Below, in pieces: positions 52,397-62,125 of a stretch of DNA of 64,000 nucleotides. Within the stretch, counting starts at the first letter, position 1. Every line of letters starts with the position of its first letter. Source of the stretch: CAMPJM01 sp964440915. GTDB lineage: Bacteria; Bacteroidota; Bacteroidia; Cytophagales; Cyclobacteriaceae. The stretch is from contig CAYTTV010000005.1 in assembly GCA_964440915.1 (NCBI GenBank), forward strand, positions 22,902 to 86,901, read 5' to 3'. A program made the translations under genes and the position numbers. The notes below the pieces were generated by a model that was not told the DNA's origin, made no database searches, and saw nothing but the letters and a program-made list of their open reading frames with translations.

Positions 52397-54190
52397 TTAT
52401 TTCAAGGCGTTTCTGAATTCTTCAGACTGAGCATAGTCTACGAATTCAAGATCATTCAAAGCTGTTTCTTTCAACTCAGGGTTGATAGCAACTGCTTCCT
52501 GAATGTGCTCATACACACCTTCTGAATTTTGTAATCTAGCCGAAGCAACCGCTGCACCATAGTGTGCTAAGGCAAAGTTGTCGTTCAAGTCAATAACTTC
52601 TTCAAAAGTTGTCAATGAGTTCTGATATTCGCCATTTAGCAACTGAGCAAGGCCTTTGTTGAACAAGTTTTCAGTGTTTTCTTCAGCGTTTGACAATGAA
52701 GCAATAGCATCACTATAAAGGCCGCTTTGTAGTTGCAATGAGCCGCTAACACCACTTGTACCACTTGCAATATCATCAGATGGGCTTAATCCCATAGACT
52801 TCTGGTTGGCCTCAACAGCTTTTACTCTATTGCCTTGCAATAGGTAAGCCACTGCTAAGTTGTTGTACACCTCAGAAGACTCTTGCTTGTTCAATGAAAT
52901 CTCGAACTGCGTGATAGCCATTTCAACATACTGATTTTTCTGGCTCTCAGAAGTAGCTTCTTTAGCCATTTGAAGGTAAACAGCCCCTAGGTTATTGTGC
53001 GACGCCCAGCTGTCGTTTTTCTTTGTAGCTGCTTTGTATATAGCTTCTTTTTCTTGCAAAGAAGGGGTCAGGCTAGCTGCATAGCTCAACTCTTCGTCAG
53101 AAAGCGTGTCAGCATCAATAGAGCCATCTGCAATTTGCTTTGCCAAGACGGCAATTTCTGAATCAGGCTTTTTGTCTTTTACAGTTAAAATCTCTGTTTG
53201 AGCAACCCTCAACTCAGGATAGATATTGTTGAATACATCTCTGTATGTAGAAAGTCTTTGAAGCGCATCCTCTTTCTCTTCAAAAGAACCTGCTCCGTTA
53301 ATGATATTGAGGTACTCTTGCTTTTGAGTATCAGTAAGACCATTATAAGCTTGTAATTTTTCTTTGAACATTGTCCAATCTTCTACTACAGGCTTCAAGA
53401 TGAAGTCGATAGAATCAGCAAGACCTCTGTAGTCGTAATTTCTCATACGCTGTCTGTAGTAAGTCTCGATAGCCTTAGCTCTATTTCTAGAAAGGTTTTC
53501 GTTCACTCTTTCAGGACCTTCAGGGGAGTGAGCTCCAGTGATGGTAACTGTACGGGTTACGTTTTTCTCAGCAAGAAATGCGTCAAAGTAGCTTCCTCTG
53601 TCACTTCTTTTTTCAGAAGTTCTCAAGACAGCGCTACCTTGAGGAAAGTAGAATGGCACTACTGTTGGAGTAAGTTCTTCTTGATTGTTGTAGCCGTGAT
53701 TGGCATAAGCAGAATAGAAAGCATTTTGAGCCAAGCTAGAAGTGGTAATTACACCTTCTGCTACTTTCATTCTTGGGCTTTCTTTAGACTTCCCGTTTTT
53801 CTCATTTGTCGCTACTCCTTGAACTTCAAGATCGCCTCTTTTCATGGCAGGTGCATAGGCGAAAGAGAATTGTTCGGTTTGTCTAGGCTGTTGGTCATCA
53901 CTATTAGGGAAGTCAGACTTTCTGAACTCTATACTTCCAAGGTCAATTTCCTGATCGCCATAAACATAAAATGTCCTTACAGTATATACCTTTCCTTCTT
54001 TTAGCATTTTTACTGGCAGTAAAGCAGACATTTCAAATTTTACGCTGTCTCCATGTAGTTCCAATGGCGATGGGACTACGGTGAGCTCCTGGTCTTTGGC
54101 CATCTTAACCATTTTACTAAGCGCACAACCAGAAAGTGTTATAGTTCCAAAAAGAACTATCGCATAAATTAATTTTCTCATTTGAGTCAT
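52397..54190 (-). CDS. Lipoprotein with OmpA-like and TPR regions
   Basis: A 597-residue lipoprotein (TLSGC, Cys22; a second ATG lies three codons in). The N-terminal region (about 30-170) is beta-rich. A divergent OmpA-C-like peptidoglycan-binding segment follows (VVPFYFPQGSAVLRTSEKRSD to VTITGAHSPEGPERVNENLSRNRAKAIETYY, about 180-260). The C-terminal half contains TPR-type repeats (LGAVYLQMAK, YNNLAVAYLLQGN, LFNKGLAQLLNGEYQNSL). It probably tethers the outer membrane to peptidoglycan or scaffolds a complex in the periplasm. It stands alone with its own terminator. Confidence 0.75.
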   Translation of the reverse strand: MTQMRKLIYAIVLFGTITLSGCALSKMVKMAKDQELTVVPSPLELHGDSVKFEMSALLPVKMLKEGKVYTVRTFYVYGDQEIDLGSIEFRKSDFPNSDDQQPRQTEQFSFAYAPAMKRGDLEVQGVATNEKNGKSKESPRMKVAEGVITTSSLAQNAFYSAYANHGYNNQEELTPTVVPFYFPQGSAVLRTSEKRSDRGSYFDAFLAEKNVTRTVTITGAHSPEGPERVNENLSRNRAKAIETYYRQRMRNYDYRGLADSIDFILKPVVEDWTMFKEKLQAYNGLTDTQKQEYLNIINGAGSFEEKEDALQRLSTYRDVFNNIYPELRVAQTEILTVKDKKPDSEIAVLAKQIADGSIDADTLSDEELSYAASLTPSLQEKEAIYKAATKKNDSWASHNNLGAVYLQMAKEATSESQKNQYVEMAITQFEISLNKQESSEVYNNLAVAYLLQGNRVKAVEANQKSMGLSPSDDIASGTSGVSGSLQLQSGLYSDAIASLSNAEENTENLFNKGLAQLLNGEYQNSLTTFEEVIDLNDNFALAHYGAAVASARLQNSEGVYEHIQEAVAINPELKETALNDLEFVDYAQSEEFRNALK

Positions 54191-54304
54191 AGTTTAAAAA
54201 TTTTGATTGAATGTATTGCGAAATTATCGTTATATAATTACATCTGCAATTATAGACTGAAAAAATTCTTCCACCCAAATATAAGATTTGAACAATAAGA
54301 ATGC

Positions 54305-54312
54305 TATATTTG
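54305..54312 (+). promoter_or_regulatory. -7 promoter box for the PspC gene
   Basis: TATATTTG matches TAnnTTTG exactly, 20 bp before the ATG at 54333. The leader would be very short. Confidence 0.45.
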
Positions 54313-54332
54313 TTTTAAAATTTATTCATAAA

Positions 54333-54551
54333 ATGAAAAAAGTCCAATTATTTTTTGAAAAACAAGCCTTCGGAGTATGCACCTATCTAGGTGACAAGCT
54401 AGGGTTGCCTACGATACACATAAGACTGTTCTTCATCTATGCTTCTTTCATCACAATAGGATCACCAGTTATTATTTACTTGACACTGGCCTTCCTTATG
54501 AATGTGCGCAGTTACATACGTAAAAAATATAATTCGGTTTTACATTTTTAA
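54333..54551 (+). CDS. Small PspC-domain protein
   Basis: About 72 residues from MKKVQLFFEKQAFGV (ATG at 54333). It has the PspC-domain order: a GVCTYLGDKLGLPTIHIRLFF segment, then a hydrophobic helix (YASFITIGSPVIIYLTLAFLM) and a basic tail. PspC domains occur in envelope-stress proteins. This one is little more than the domain itself. Its 3' end overlaps the convergent glycosyltransferase gene by 4 bp. Confidence 0.78.
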   Translation: MKKVQLFFEKQAFGVCTYLGDKLGLPTIHIRLFFIYASFITIGSPVIIYLTLAFLMNVRSYIRKKYNSVLHF

Positions 54552-55558
54552 TATTCCAGCGCATTAAAATAGCGTTTCTTATCGATGAAATAAGCCTTGA
54601 CAATAGATTTGGGGTATATTTCAGGGATGTGTTGCTGTGAGTTGTTTTGCTGTTTCCGCTTTCTTTTATTTTTGGAATTTTGTGCCATGAAATGCGTTAT
54701 GGCTTTAAGCACGGCCATTGCATCTTTTGGTGAACCAGAAAGTAAAAATTTTGTAGCTGCTATTAAATCCAAGCAAAGGCGCATGCCCATGCGCCGCATC
54801 AGGCTTTTTTTCGGAGTGTTTTTATACAGCATGGTAAGCCCATTTCGGAAGTTCAAATAGGTTTTGTGGGGATTGCTTTTGGAGAGAGTGCCTCCTCCAA
54901 TATGAAATACTTGACTGTTTCCACAATAATAGACATGAAAGCCAGCGGAGCGGAGCCGCCAACAGAGATCGATTTCTTCCATATGGGCAAAAAAATCTTT
55001 ATCAAATCCTCCTAACGCATGAAAAACCTCGGCACGAATGGCAAGACATGCCCCTGTAGCCCAAAAGATTGGTATGGTATCATTGTACTGACCTGTGTCC
55101 TTTTCTAAAGTATCGAAGAGTCTTCCCCTGCAAAAAGGGTAACCGAGGTAATCGATAAACCCACCTGCTGCACCTGCATATTCAAACTGGCTTTTGTCAC
55201 TGTAGTCTAATATTTTGGGCTGGCAAGCAGCTATGGCGCGGTCGTTTTCCAAAAGCTGTATCAAAGGTAGGCTCCACCTAGGAGTCACTTCTACGTCGCT
55301 ATTCAGCAAAATGTAATATTCGGCCTTAATTTGTTTTAAGGCCTCATTATAGCCTTGACTGAAGCCCAAATTCTGGGATAGCACAATTAAAGGGAGCGTT
55401 GGATAGTGCTCCCTAAGAAAATCTATTGAATTGTCAGTAGAGGCATTGTCAGCGATATAAACCGTATAGTCATCATTATACTGAATAACTTTAGGCAGGA
55501 AGGTTTCGAGATAAGACCTGCCATTATAGTTTAGAATAACTACCGCTGTTTTGACCAT
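54548..55558 (-). CDS. Family 2 glycosyltransferase
   Basis: A 336-residue GT2 enzyme of the rhamnosyl/GlcNAc-transferase-like type. Signatures are VVILNYNGRSYLETFLP, DNASTDNSIDFL, LSQNLGFSQGYNEAL, YYILLNSDVEVT (the DxD-type metal motif) and the acceptor-side FDKDFFAHMEEIDLCWRLR. It is cytosolic and uses a nucleotide sugar; the donor and acceptor are not predictable. Its ATG directly abuts the stop of the upstream YbaB gene, so it is probably co-transcribed with it. Confidence 0.92.
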   Translation of the reverse strand: MVKTAVVILNYNGRSYLETFLPKVIQYNDDYTVYIADNASTDNSIDFLREHYPTLPLIVLSQNLGFSQGYNEALKQIKAEYYILLNSDVEVTPRWSLPLIQLLENDRAIAACQPKILDYSDKSQFEYAGAAGGFIDYLGYPFCRGRLFDTLEKDTGQYNDTIPIFWATGACLAIRAEVFHALGGFDKDFFAHMEEIDLCWRLRSAGFHVYYCGNSQVFHIGGGTLSKSNPHKTYLNFRNGLTMLYKNTPKKSLMRRMGMRLCLDLIAATKFLLSGSPKDAMAVLKAITHFMAQNSKNKRKRKQQNNSQQHIPEIYPKSIVKAYFIDKKRYFNALEY

Positions 55559-55891
55559 TTATACCAAATTGCTCAGGTCGAGTCCGGGAATATTGGGTAA
55601 AATGCCTTCGGTGCTTTCTTTAAGCGCTTCTTTTGCTTTGACTTCTACATCTTCCATTGCCTTGTTTACTGCAGCAATAATCAGATCCTTCAACATATCC
55701 TTGTCCTCGGGCTTTATGAGCTCAGGATCAATAACTAAGTCAACAAGTTGCTTTTTGCCATTCACAGTTGCTTTTATCATTCCGGCACCTGACTCGGCAG
55801 ACACACGAATATGTACGAGATTTTCTTGAGCTTCTTTTATTTTGGCTTGGACTTCCTTCATCTTGCCCATCATTTTCATCATATCCAGCAT
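55559..55891 (-). CDS. YbaB/EbfC-family nucleoid-associated protein
   Basis: A 110-residue protein with the family pattern: an N-terminal MMKMMGKMKEVQAKIKEAQ helix, the central SAGMIKATVNGKKQLVDLVIDPEL (with an EFSG-type start) and a C-terminal dimerising helix. It binds DNA as a dimer. The usual partners dnaX and recR are not adjacent here. The downstream glycosyltransferase starts at the next base after the stop. Confidence 0.88.
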   Translation of the reverse strand: MLDMMKMMGKMKEVQAKIKEAQENLVHIRVSAESGAGMIKATVNGKKQLVDLVIDPELIKPEDKDMLKDLIIAAVNKAMEDVEVKAKEALKESTEGILPNIPGLDLSNLV

Positions 55892-56217
55892 AACAATTGG
55901 GGTTTAGTTAAAAATAAGTTTATACTTCACATCACAATCAATAAAAATGTAAAATTATGTAAAATAAAATTATCAGGAGGAAGGTTAACGATATTTTTAA
56001 TGCTTGGGTAGTCTGACAATTAAAACGGAAGACTTCCTTATCTAATGCGTAAAAGCAAGCTGTAACACTGGTAATTATAAAGCGTGGAGGTTGTCAGTAT
56101 GGGTTGGAACGCAACTAGGATTTAGAACATGCATATGATAACAAAATAATAATGCTCAAGATAAGCAATATTCTAATTGCTAGGGCTATTTTTAAACATC
56201 AATAAAATTTAGCGTAA
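55892..56217. other. Intergenic region, nothing definite seen
   Basis: 326 AT-rich bases between the divergent YbaB and phosphatase genes. Both promoters should lie here. AGGAGGAAGG at about 55976-55985 resembles a ribosome-binding site but leads to no gene. No RNA gene, repeat or convincing -7 box was recognised. Confidence 0.4.
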
Positions 56218-57855
56218 ATGAGAAAATTAAAGAGACTACTTTTTACAACCATATTGGCAATGGGAATGACTGTTGCGTTTGCCCAACAATATGTGGAACG
56301 TCCGAAATTGGTGGTAGGCATTGTTGTGGACCAAATGCGTTGGGATTTCCTATATCGCTACTACGATAGATATGAAGACGGGGGCTTTAAGAGAATGCTC
56401 AATGAAGGCTTTACTTGTGAAAACACCTTTATCGATTACCTGCCGTCCTATACGGGAGTTGGGCATGCTACAGTATTTACCGGCTCTATTCCCGCCATTC
56501 ATGGCATTACTGGTAATAATTGGGTAGACCAGCACACAGGAAAGCAATGGTACTGCACAGAGGATTCAACTGTCCAAACTTTAGGTAGCAATTCTAATGC
56601 TGGGAAAATGTCGCCAAGAAATATGTGGGTGACCACGCTAGGTGACGAGCTAAGGATGGCAACCAATTTCCGCTCAAAGGTGGTAGGTATTTCAATAAAG
56701 GACAGGGCTTCTATACTGCCGGCGGGACATACTGCCAATGCAGCTTTTTGGTATGATGAATCGAATGATGGATTTGTCACCAGTACTTACTATATGGACA
56801 AGTTGCCAAAATGGGTACAGAAGTTTAACGATAAAGGAGCACCTAAACGTTTGCTGTCCAAAGGATGGAATACCCTTTACCCTATTGATACTTACTTGCA
56901 AAGTACGGCAGATGATGTACCATGGGAGGCGACATTTAAAGGGGAGAAGTCACCGGTCTTTCCTCATAACATGGCAAAAATATACAAAAATGATCCGGGT
57001 AGCATAAGAGGTACACCTTTTGGCAATAGCTTAGTTACCGATTTTGCCAAAGAGACTATCAAAGAGTATGGCCTAGGTAAAGGAGAGTTTACGGACCTTT
57101 TGGCTATAAACTTCGCGTCTACGGACTATGTTGGCCATCAGTTTGGGCCCAACTCCATAGAAGTGGAAGATACCTATTTAAGATTGGATAAAGACTTGGC
57201 TGATTTATTCGGCTATTTGGATAAAGAAGTGGGCAAGGGGAATTATTTGGTGTTTTTGACTGCAGATCATGGGGCAGCCCATGCCATCGACTTTATGAAA
57301 ACACATAATATGCCTGCAGGACTTTTGAAAGTGGGTGACATAATGAAGGAACTCAATAAGTCGTTGGCAGAAGATTTTGGTAATGAGGGAATCGTCCGGA
57401 ATGGGATGAACTATCAAGTAAACTATAACTACAATATAATTGCTGAAAACAATCTAGATTTTGATGCCATTAAAAAGTCTACAATAGCCTTTTTGAAAAA
57501 ACAGCCAGGCATTCAGTTTGCCGTAGATATTGAAAATATTGGCAATGATCCTATTCCTGAGCCCATTAAGAGCATGATTGCAAAAGGTTACAATCATAAA
57601 CGCTCGGGAGCTGTGGCCTATATCCCTGATCCGAACTGGTTTAGTGGCTCAGAAAAGGGCACCACGCACGGCACATGGAATCCCATCGATACACACATTC
57701 CTTTGGTTTTTATGGGCTGGGGTATTCCTCAAGGTGCGAGCTATAAGACCTATAATATGAGCGATATAGCACCTACCATTTCAAGTTTGTTGCGCATACA
57801 AATGCCCAATGGCTCGGTAGGCAAGGTGATTGAAGAGGTAATGCCTGACAAGTAG
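56218..57855 (+). CDS. pafA: PafA-type alkaline phosphatase
   Basis: A 545-residue periplasmic phosphomonoesterase of the alkaline phosphatase superfamily with a signal peptide (MRKLKRLLFTTILAMGMTVAFAQ). Active-site residues align with those I recall for Elizabethkingia PafA. Asp38 (VVDQM) and the Thr79 nucleophile (YTGVGHAT) fit, Asn100 (TGNNW) fits, and the KDR motif (Lys161/Arg163) matches PafA Lys162/Arg164. Zinc ligands lie in STDYVGHQFGP and TADHGAAHA. PafA is expressed irrespective of phosphate level and releases phosphate from organic monoesters. A terminator follows. Confidence 0.92.
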   Translation: MRKLKRLLFTTILAMGMTVAFAQQYVERPKLVVGIVVDQMRWDFLYRYYDRYEDGGFKRMLNEGFTCENTFIDYLPSYTGVGHATVFTGSIPAIHGITGNNWVDQHTGKQWYCTEDSTVQTLGSNSNAGKMSPRNMWVTTLGDELRMATNFRSKVVGISIKDRASILPAGHTANAAFWYDESNDGFVTSTYYMDKLPKWVQKFNDKGAPKRLLSKGWNTLYPIDTYLQSTADDVPWEATFKGEKSPVFPHNMAKIYKNDPGSIRGTPFGNSLVTDFAKETIKEYGLGKGEFTDLLAINFASTDYVGHQFGPNSIEVEDTYLRLDKDLADLFGYLDKEVGKGNYLVFLTADHGAAHAIDFMKTHNMPAGLLKVGDIMKELNKSLAEDFGNEGIVRNGMNYQVNYNYNIIAENNLDFDAIKKSTIAFLKKQPGIQFAVDIENIGNDPIPEPIKSMIAKGYNHKRSGAVAYIPDPNWFSGSEKGTTHGTWNPIDTHIPLVFMGWGIPQGASYKTYNMSDIAPTISSLLRIQMPNGSVGKVIEEVMPDK

Positions 57856-57886
57856 AAGGGCAATTTTATAAGTACTTAATGCAGAC

Positions 57887-57914
57887 AATGGCCCTATCAA
57901 ATGGGCCATTTTTA
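57887..57914 (+). terminator. Terminator after the PafA-type gene
   Basis: AATGGCCC (57887-57894) pairs with GGGCCATT (57903-57910) over an 8-nt loop and is followed by TTT. Confidence 0.8.
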
Positions 57915-58090
57915 ATTATAGCATAAAATCCATATCATGCACAATCCTATATATTCCCGTCAAAATTTTCTTTATTTTAGGAAATAAACTAAATAGGGGA
58001 GATTGATTGAGAGGTTTTAATTTCCAACGCTATAAATTATTTGCTGTACACCTTTCATCAATCGATTCATACGGAAAAGTACTCAAACAT

Positions 58091-61048
58091 ATGGTCAACA
58101 AAAGGACAATAACTTATTATGCGTCAGTTGATAACGTTTTTCAACTTATTGGTCTAATACTCTTCCTGATATTCTTCTGTATGCCGGCCCGGGCGACAAA
58201 TCCTTATTATAAATACTTCGACATTAATAAGATTCATTCCAATGAAGTAATAAAAGGCATTAGCAAAGATGAACAAGGGTTTATTTGGCTCGCTACGGAT
58301 CAAGGGGTTCTACGCTTTGACGGTGAAGAAACTACGATTTTTTTCAAGGAGTTACCCAGCCCATATACAAAGAAGTTCCTAAAAAGGCGTAACGGACAAT
58401 TTCTTGTCGTCACGGATTTAGGCATAAAAGAAATTGTATACAATGGCGATACCACCTACTTTAAAGATATGGAGGTGAATGGGAAGCCGTTTCTGGAAGG
58501 GCTCATTTATCCTAAATCTATATTTGAGGATAAGGCAGGAAACTTATGGGTTGGTGAGTCAAATGCCGTAGTCAAGATCTCCAATGATGGCTACAAGCGG
58601 TTTTTATTGGGCGACCAATATTTGTCTATTAATTACCATAGGACATTCTCATTTACAGAAGATGCTTTTAACAATATTTGGATTGCCCCTTACAATGGAC
58701 GGCTTTTGAAGTATAATGAAACAGAAGACAAGTTAGAAGATGTAGCAATAGATTATCCAATAACTGAAGTGACAGGCATCTTGACATACAAGGGCGACCA
58801 CCTCATTATCGGGGGGAAAGAGGGGTTGTTGCAACTTAAAATTGACAGTGATAAACAAGTAAGGGAAAATGTATTCATAGAAGGTCCCAAGAACATCTCC
58901 ACGGTTTTTTCGGTAAAAGACGACTTGTATGTAGGCACGTGGGGCTCGGGATTGTTTCATAGTGATCTTGCAGATAAGGCCTATACCTTCACCTTTATGG
59001 AGGAAGTAGCTTTTAATGATATTTTGGATTTTTATGTAGATGAGGCTCATCACGAGATCTGGATCACAGGAAGTGAAAATATTGGGCTTTTGAAGCCATC
59101 ACATATTATCCCCGTTACGCCTCCTGGTAAGTATCGAATAGAATCTATGGCTATTGATGATAGCGGCCAATTGTTCTTTTCTACAGGATCTGATCTTTAT
59201 AAGCTTGACAGCCTTCGAGACAATGACCCTGTACTTATTTCTTCATCCAAGACTACTTATTTTGACCGTATATTATGGGAAGAGGATAAGTTATGGATTG
59301 GAGAAGCCTTCGGGGGTATCGGTTACTTTGACTTAAATTTCGATTATGAATTTCACTCCCTGGATACGACAGAAAGTGCTATAAAATTTATCTATAGAGA
59401 TCAAAAGGGAAATAAATGGTTTGCAGGTAGGGATGAAGGACTGGTGAGAATTGATTCCACGGAGACACTTTGGAAATACGAAGACGTCCGAAGATCTGTC
59501 GTTGTGAAAGAATCACCCGATGGAAAGTTGTACTGTGGGACTCAAGGTAACGGTTCGTTGTTGTTTGTTTACGATGAGCTATCGGACACGTTCCAGCCTA
59601 TGGATATTGATTTTGATTTCGAGCCATCAGAAAGCCTTATAGTGGAAGATGTCGCTTTCGATAGTGTAGGGAATGTTTGGATGGCTACTAATGAAGGGTT
59701 GATTAAAGTATCCCAAGAGAAGGGCGAGTACAGGGCAGAAAGGATAACACTGAGTGGAATTGACGCCAATGAACCCTTGAAAGCAATAGCAATAGTCAAT
59801 GACAATCTTTGGTTGGCATATTCTTATGCTCTTGCGGTTCATCATAATGGTCAGGTTATATTCTACACGCGTGAAAATGGGCTTCCTTCTCGATTGTTGA
59901 AAGAAAGGTGCTTTTTACTACATGAGGGCAGTCTCTATGTAGGTACCGCCAAGGGACTTGCAAAGATTGAAATGGGGGGAATCAATTTTGATCAGACTCC
60001 CACTCCTTTGTTCAAAGGCATATTTGTGAATGGAAACAAAAGGATGTTTGAGGAAACAGAAAGCATCAATGTAAGCTTCCCTTATGGTGCTCGCATACAG
60101 GTAAATTTTGTAAGCCTTGCTTATGCCGGCAGCAATATTGCTTATCAAACGAGGGTTTTGGGACTTGAAGATAAATGGTCCGAAGCTTCGTCCAACAGCT
60201 CCATTTCTATTTTGGGCTTTTCAGAAGGTAATTATACTTTGCAGGTAAGGGCTCGAGAAAATGGATACTTATGGAGCGAGCCCTTGACTTTTTCCTTTGT
60301 TATATCGTCTCCATGGTTTAAGTCGTGGTGGGCTATATTATTGTTTATGGGTGTTGGTGCCGCTTTGATCTATGTTTCGATCAAAGTGTACCATTATAAT
60401 CTCATTCGTCAGAAGAAAAAGATGCAGCGCATCATAGAGGAAAGAACCAAGGAAATCAATATTCAGAAGAATGAGATAATCGAACAGAAGAATAAGATTA
60501 TACAACAAAAGGAGGAGCTCATAGAAAAGAACAATGCTGTGTACAAATCACAACAGGCCTTATCGGAGGCAGATCTCAATTATCTCCACCTGAAAGAAAG
60601 ACAGTTGCAGGATCAGATAGAGTATCGCAATAAGCAGATCACTACTCATACATTGAATATTATTCAAAAGAACGAAATGCTAAGAGATATGCGGGCGCAG
60701 TTGGAGGAGATTGTTAAGACAACAGAAGGTGCCCCCCACAGTTCGCTGAAGAAGCTTTTGAAAACCATTGATGAGAGTTTTAGGCTGGATAAGGATTGGG
60801 AGGAGTTCAAACTGTATTTTGAACAAATCTATACGGGCTTCTATGCCAAGTTGAAGGTGAGCTATCCGGATCTTACAAATCAAGAATTGCGGCATTGTGC
60901 CCTCATTCGGCTTAATCTGAACAACAATGAATGTGCTTCTATCTTGGGTATATCCCCCAACAGTATCAAGGTGTCACGAACAAGATTAAGGAAAAAACTT
61001 AACCTCGAAAGCAATCAAAGTCTTACAGATTTTGTAATGGGGATATAG
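58091..61048 (+). CDS. Membrane-bound sensor/regulator: propeller, Y_Y_Y, TM, coiled coil, HTH
   Basis: About 985 residues (ATG at 58091 gives a signal peptide, LIGLILFLIFFCMPARA; 28 upstream codons are doubtful). The periplasmic part has two-component-regulator propeller repeats (GISKDEQGFIWLATDQGVLRF, WVGESNAV, WMATNEGLIKV) and a Y_Y_Y domain (about 660-745). One TM helix (WWAILLFMGVGAALIYVSIKV) leads to a long coiled coil and a C-terminal LuxR-type helix-turn-helix (LTNQELRHCALIRLNLNNNECASILGISPNSIKVSRTRLRKKL). It has no kinase or receiver domain, so it looks like a one-component transmembrane transcription factor. Such proteins often sense glycans. It stands alone, 37 kb from the mannan locus. 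Confidence 0.88.
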   Translation: MVNKRTITYYASVDNVFQLIGLILFLIFFCMPARATNPYYKYFDINKIHSNEVIKGISKDEQGFIWLATDQGVLRFDGEETTIFFKELPSPYTKKFLKRRNGQFLVVTDLGIKEIVYNGDTTYFKDMEVNGKPFLEGLIYPKSIFEDKAGNLWVGESNAVVKISNDGYKRFLLGDQYLSINYHRTFSFTEDAFNNIWIAPYNGRLLKYNETEDKLEDVAIDYPITEVTGILTYKGDHLIIGGKEGLLQLKIDSDKQVRENVFIEGPKNISTVFSVKDDLYVGTWGSGLFHSDLADKAYTFTFMEEVAFNDILDFYVDEAHHEIWITGSENIGLLKPSHIIPVTPPGKYRIESMAIDDSGQLFFSTGSDLYKLDSLRDNDPVLISSSKTTYFDRILWEEDKLWIGEAFGGIGYFDLNFDYEFHSLDTTESAIKFIYRDQKGNKWFAGRDEGLVRIDSTETLWKYEDVRRSVVVKESPDGKLYCGTQGNGSLLFVYDELSDTFQPMDIDFDFEPSESLIVEDVAFDSVGNVWMATNEGLIKVSQEKGEYRAERITLSGIDANEPLKAIAIVNDNLWLAYSYALAVHHNGQVIFYTRENGLPSRLLKERCFLLHEGSLYVGTAKGLAKIEMGGINFDQTPTPLFKGIFVNGNKRMFEETESINVSFPYGARIQVNFVSLAYAGSNIAYQTRVLGLEDKWSEASSNSSISILGFSEGNYTLQVRARENGYLWSEPLTFSFVISSPWFKSWWAILLFMGVGAALIYVSIKVYHYNLIRQKKKMQRIIEERTKEINIQKNEIIEQKNKIIQQKEELIEKNNAVYKSQQALSEADLNYLHLKERQLQDQIEYRNKQITTHTLNIIQKNEMLRDMRAQLEEIVKTTEGAPHSSLKKLLKTIDESFRLDKDWEEFKLYFEQIYTGFYAKLKVSYPDLTNQELRHCALIRLNLNNNECASILGISPNSIKVSRTRLRKKLNLESNQSLTDFVMGI

Positions 61049-61060
61049 GACGTAGGCATT

Positions 61061-62125
61061 TTATGAAACACAAAGCTGTGTCAGTATTTTTTTGGTGTGT
61101 ATATGTTTAGCGTCCTGAATTTTGTCAGCATTATCGGCCACTAATTCAATCCAATCAATTAATTTATTATGTTCTGTAGTTTTTATTCCCCAATATTCAG
61201 AAAGTTCATAGGCTGGAGTTACAAAAAGTTCTTCTACGATTTTTGAAGAATTGTTGAACAAGTTTAATAATATTCTCGGCACTTTTTTATAGGTTTTGCT
61301 TCCTATAGAAAAATCATCTTTGCCTCCTGCAGTAAACATATCACGAACATTTGGACATACAACCGCTTCACGAGTAGCTAGCCAAATGGCCAATCGGCTA
61401 AATTTATCATTCCTATTTCCAAACAGTTCAGGAAAATAAACCATACCACGATTCTTTAGGTCTTGTTTTTCTTTAAAAGAAAGGATATTCCAAATTCTAA
61501 TAACTATATTACTTGCTTTGCTATCATTATTTGTATCCATCCACCATAGTTCTTCCCCTGGTTTTAATTTACTTTTGTAGTAATCAATAATTGGTCTTGC
61601 AGGGTTTTCTTTTTTACGCAATTCATCATAAGGGATATTGATCTTGTCAAAAATAGTGTTTCCCTTGGCTAAATTCATGTCAATCAAATAACGTGGTGAA
61701 TGAGTTACCACAACTTCTGACAGAACCTCCTCATATGGGCGAAATCGAAATTCAATGGGGCTAGCCAATTTAGCAAACAGCATATATATGCGTTCGACAT
61801 TTTCGACCCTTGTAGTTTCCATAACACTATTTCCTGTAGTCTTCCAATGACTTTGTGTTGTAGTTTTGACTTCAACCCCATAATATTTTTTGGCGACAAT
61901 ATCAGGGAATTTTTGACCTCCAATTAATTCAATTGAATTTTCAAAGGGAGTCCCAACCGCTAAATCCTCCATAAGGTCTTTTACATATGGTTCCAATTTT
62001 CTACCGACCAAGGCTGCTATCTGGCTAGAGGAGTTTTTACTATGAAATTGCAGCGTATTAACGGTCGAATCAAGTAATAAGTCAAATTCGCTTTTGTTTG
62101 GAACTGAATTGGAGGAAATTATCAT
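61061..62125 (-). CDS. PD-(D/E)XK type II restriction endonuclease
   Basis: A 354-residue protein. The nuclease core is FPDIVAKKYYGVEVKTT: Pro74-Asp75 followed by Glu85-x-Lys87, the classical catalytic arrangement. It directly follows a C5-cytosine methyltransferase gene with a 4-bp overlap, so it should be the cognate endonuclease. The rest of the protein is not recognised, and the recognition sequence cannot be predicted. The region is AT-rich compared with the housekeeping genes to its left, consistent with acquisition by transfer. Confidence 0.8.
   Translation of the reverse strand: MIISSNSVPNKSEFDLLLDSTVNTLQFHSKNSSSQIAALVGRKLEPYVKDLMEDLAVGTPFENSIELIGGQKFPDIVAKKYYGVEVKTTTQSHWKTTGNSVMETTRVENVERIYMLFAKLASPIEFRFRPYEEVLSEVVVTHSPRYLIDMNLAKGNTIFDKINIPYDELRKKENPARPIIDYYKSKLKPGEELWWMDTNNDSKASNIVIRIWNILSFKEKQDLKNRGMVYFPELFGNRNDKFSRLAIWLATREAVVCPNVRDMFTAGGKDDFSIGSKTYKKVPRILLNLFNNSSKIVEELFVTPAYELSEYWGIKTTEHNKLIDWIELVADNADKIQDAKHIHTKKILTQLCVS

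Noticed and set aside
58007..58090. N-terminal extension of the propeller regulator
   Set aside because: The extra 28 residues precede a complete signal peptide start and begin at a non-ATG codon.
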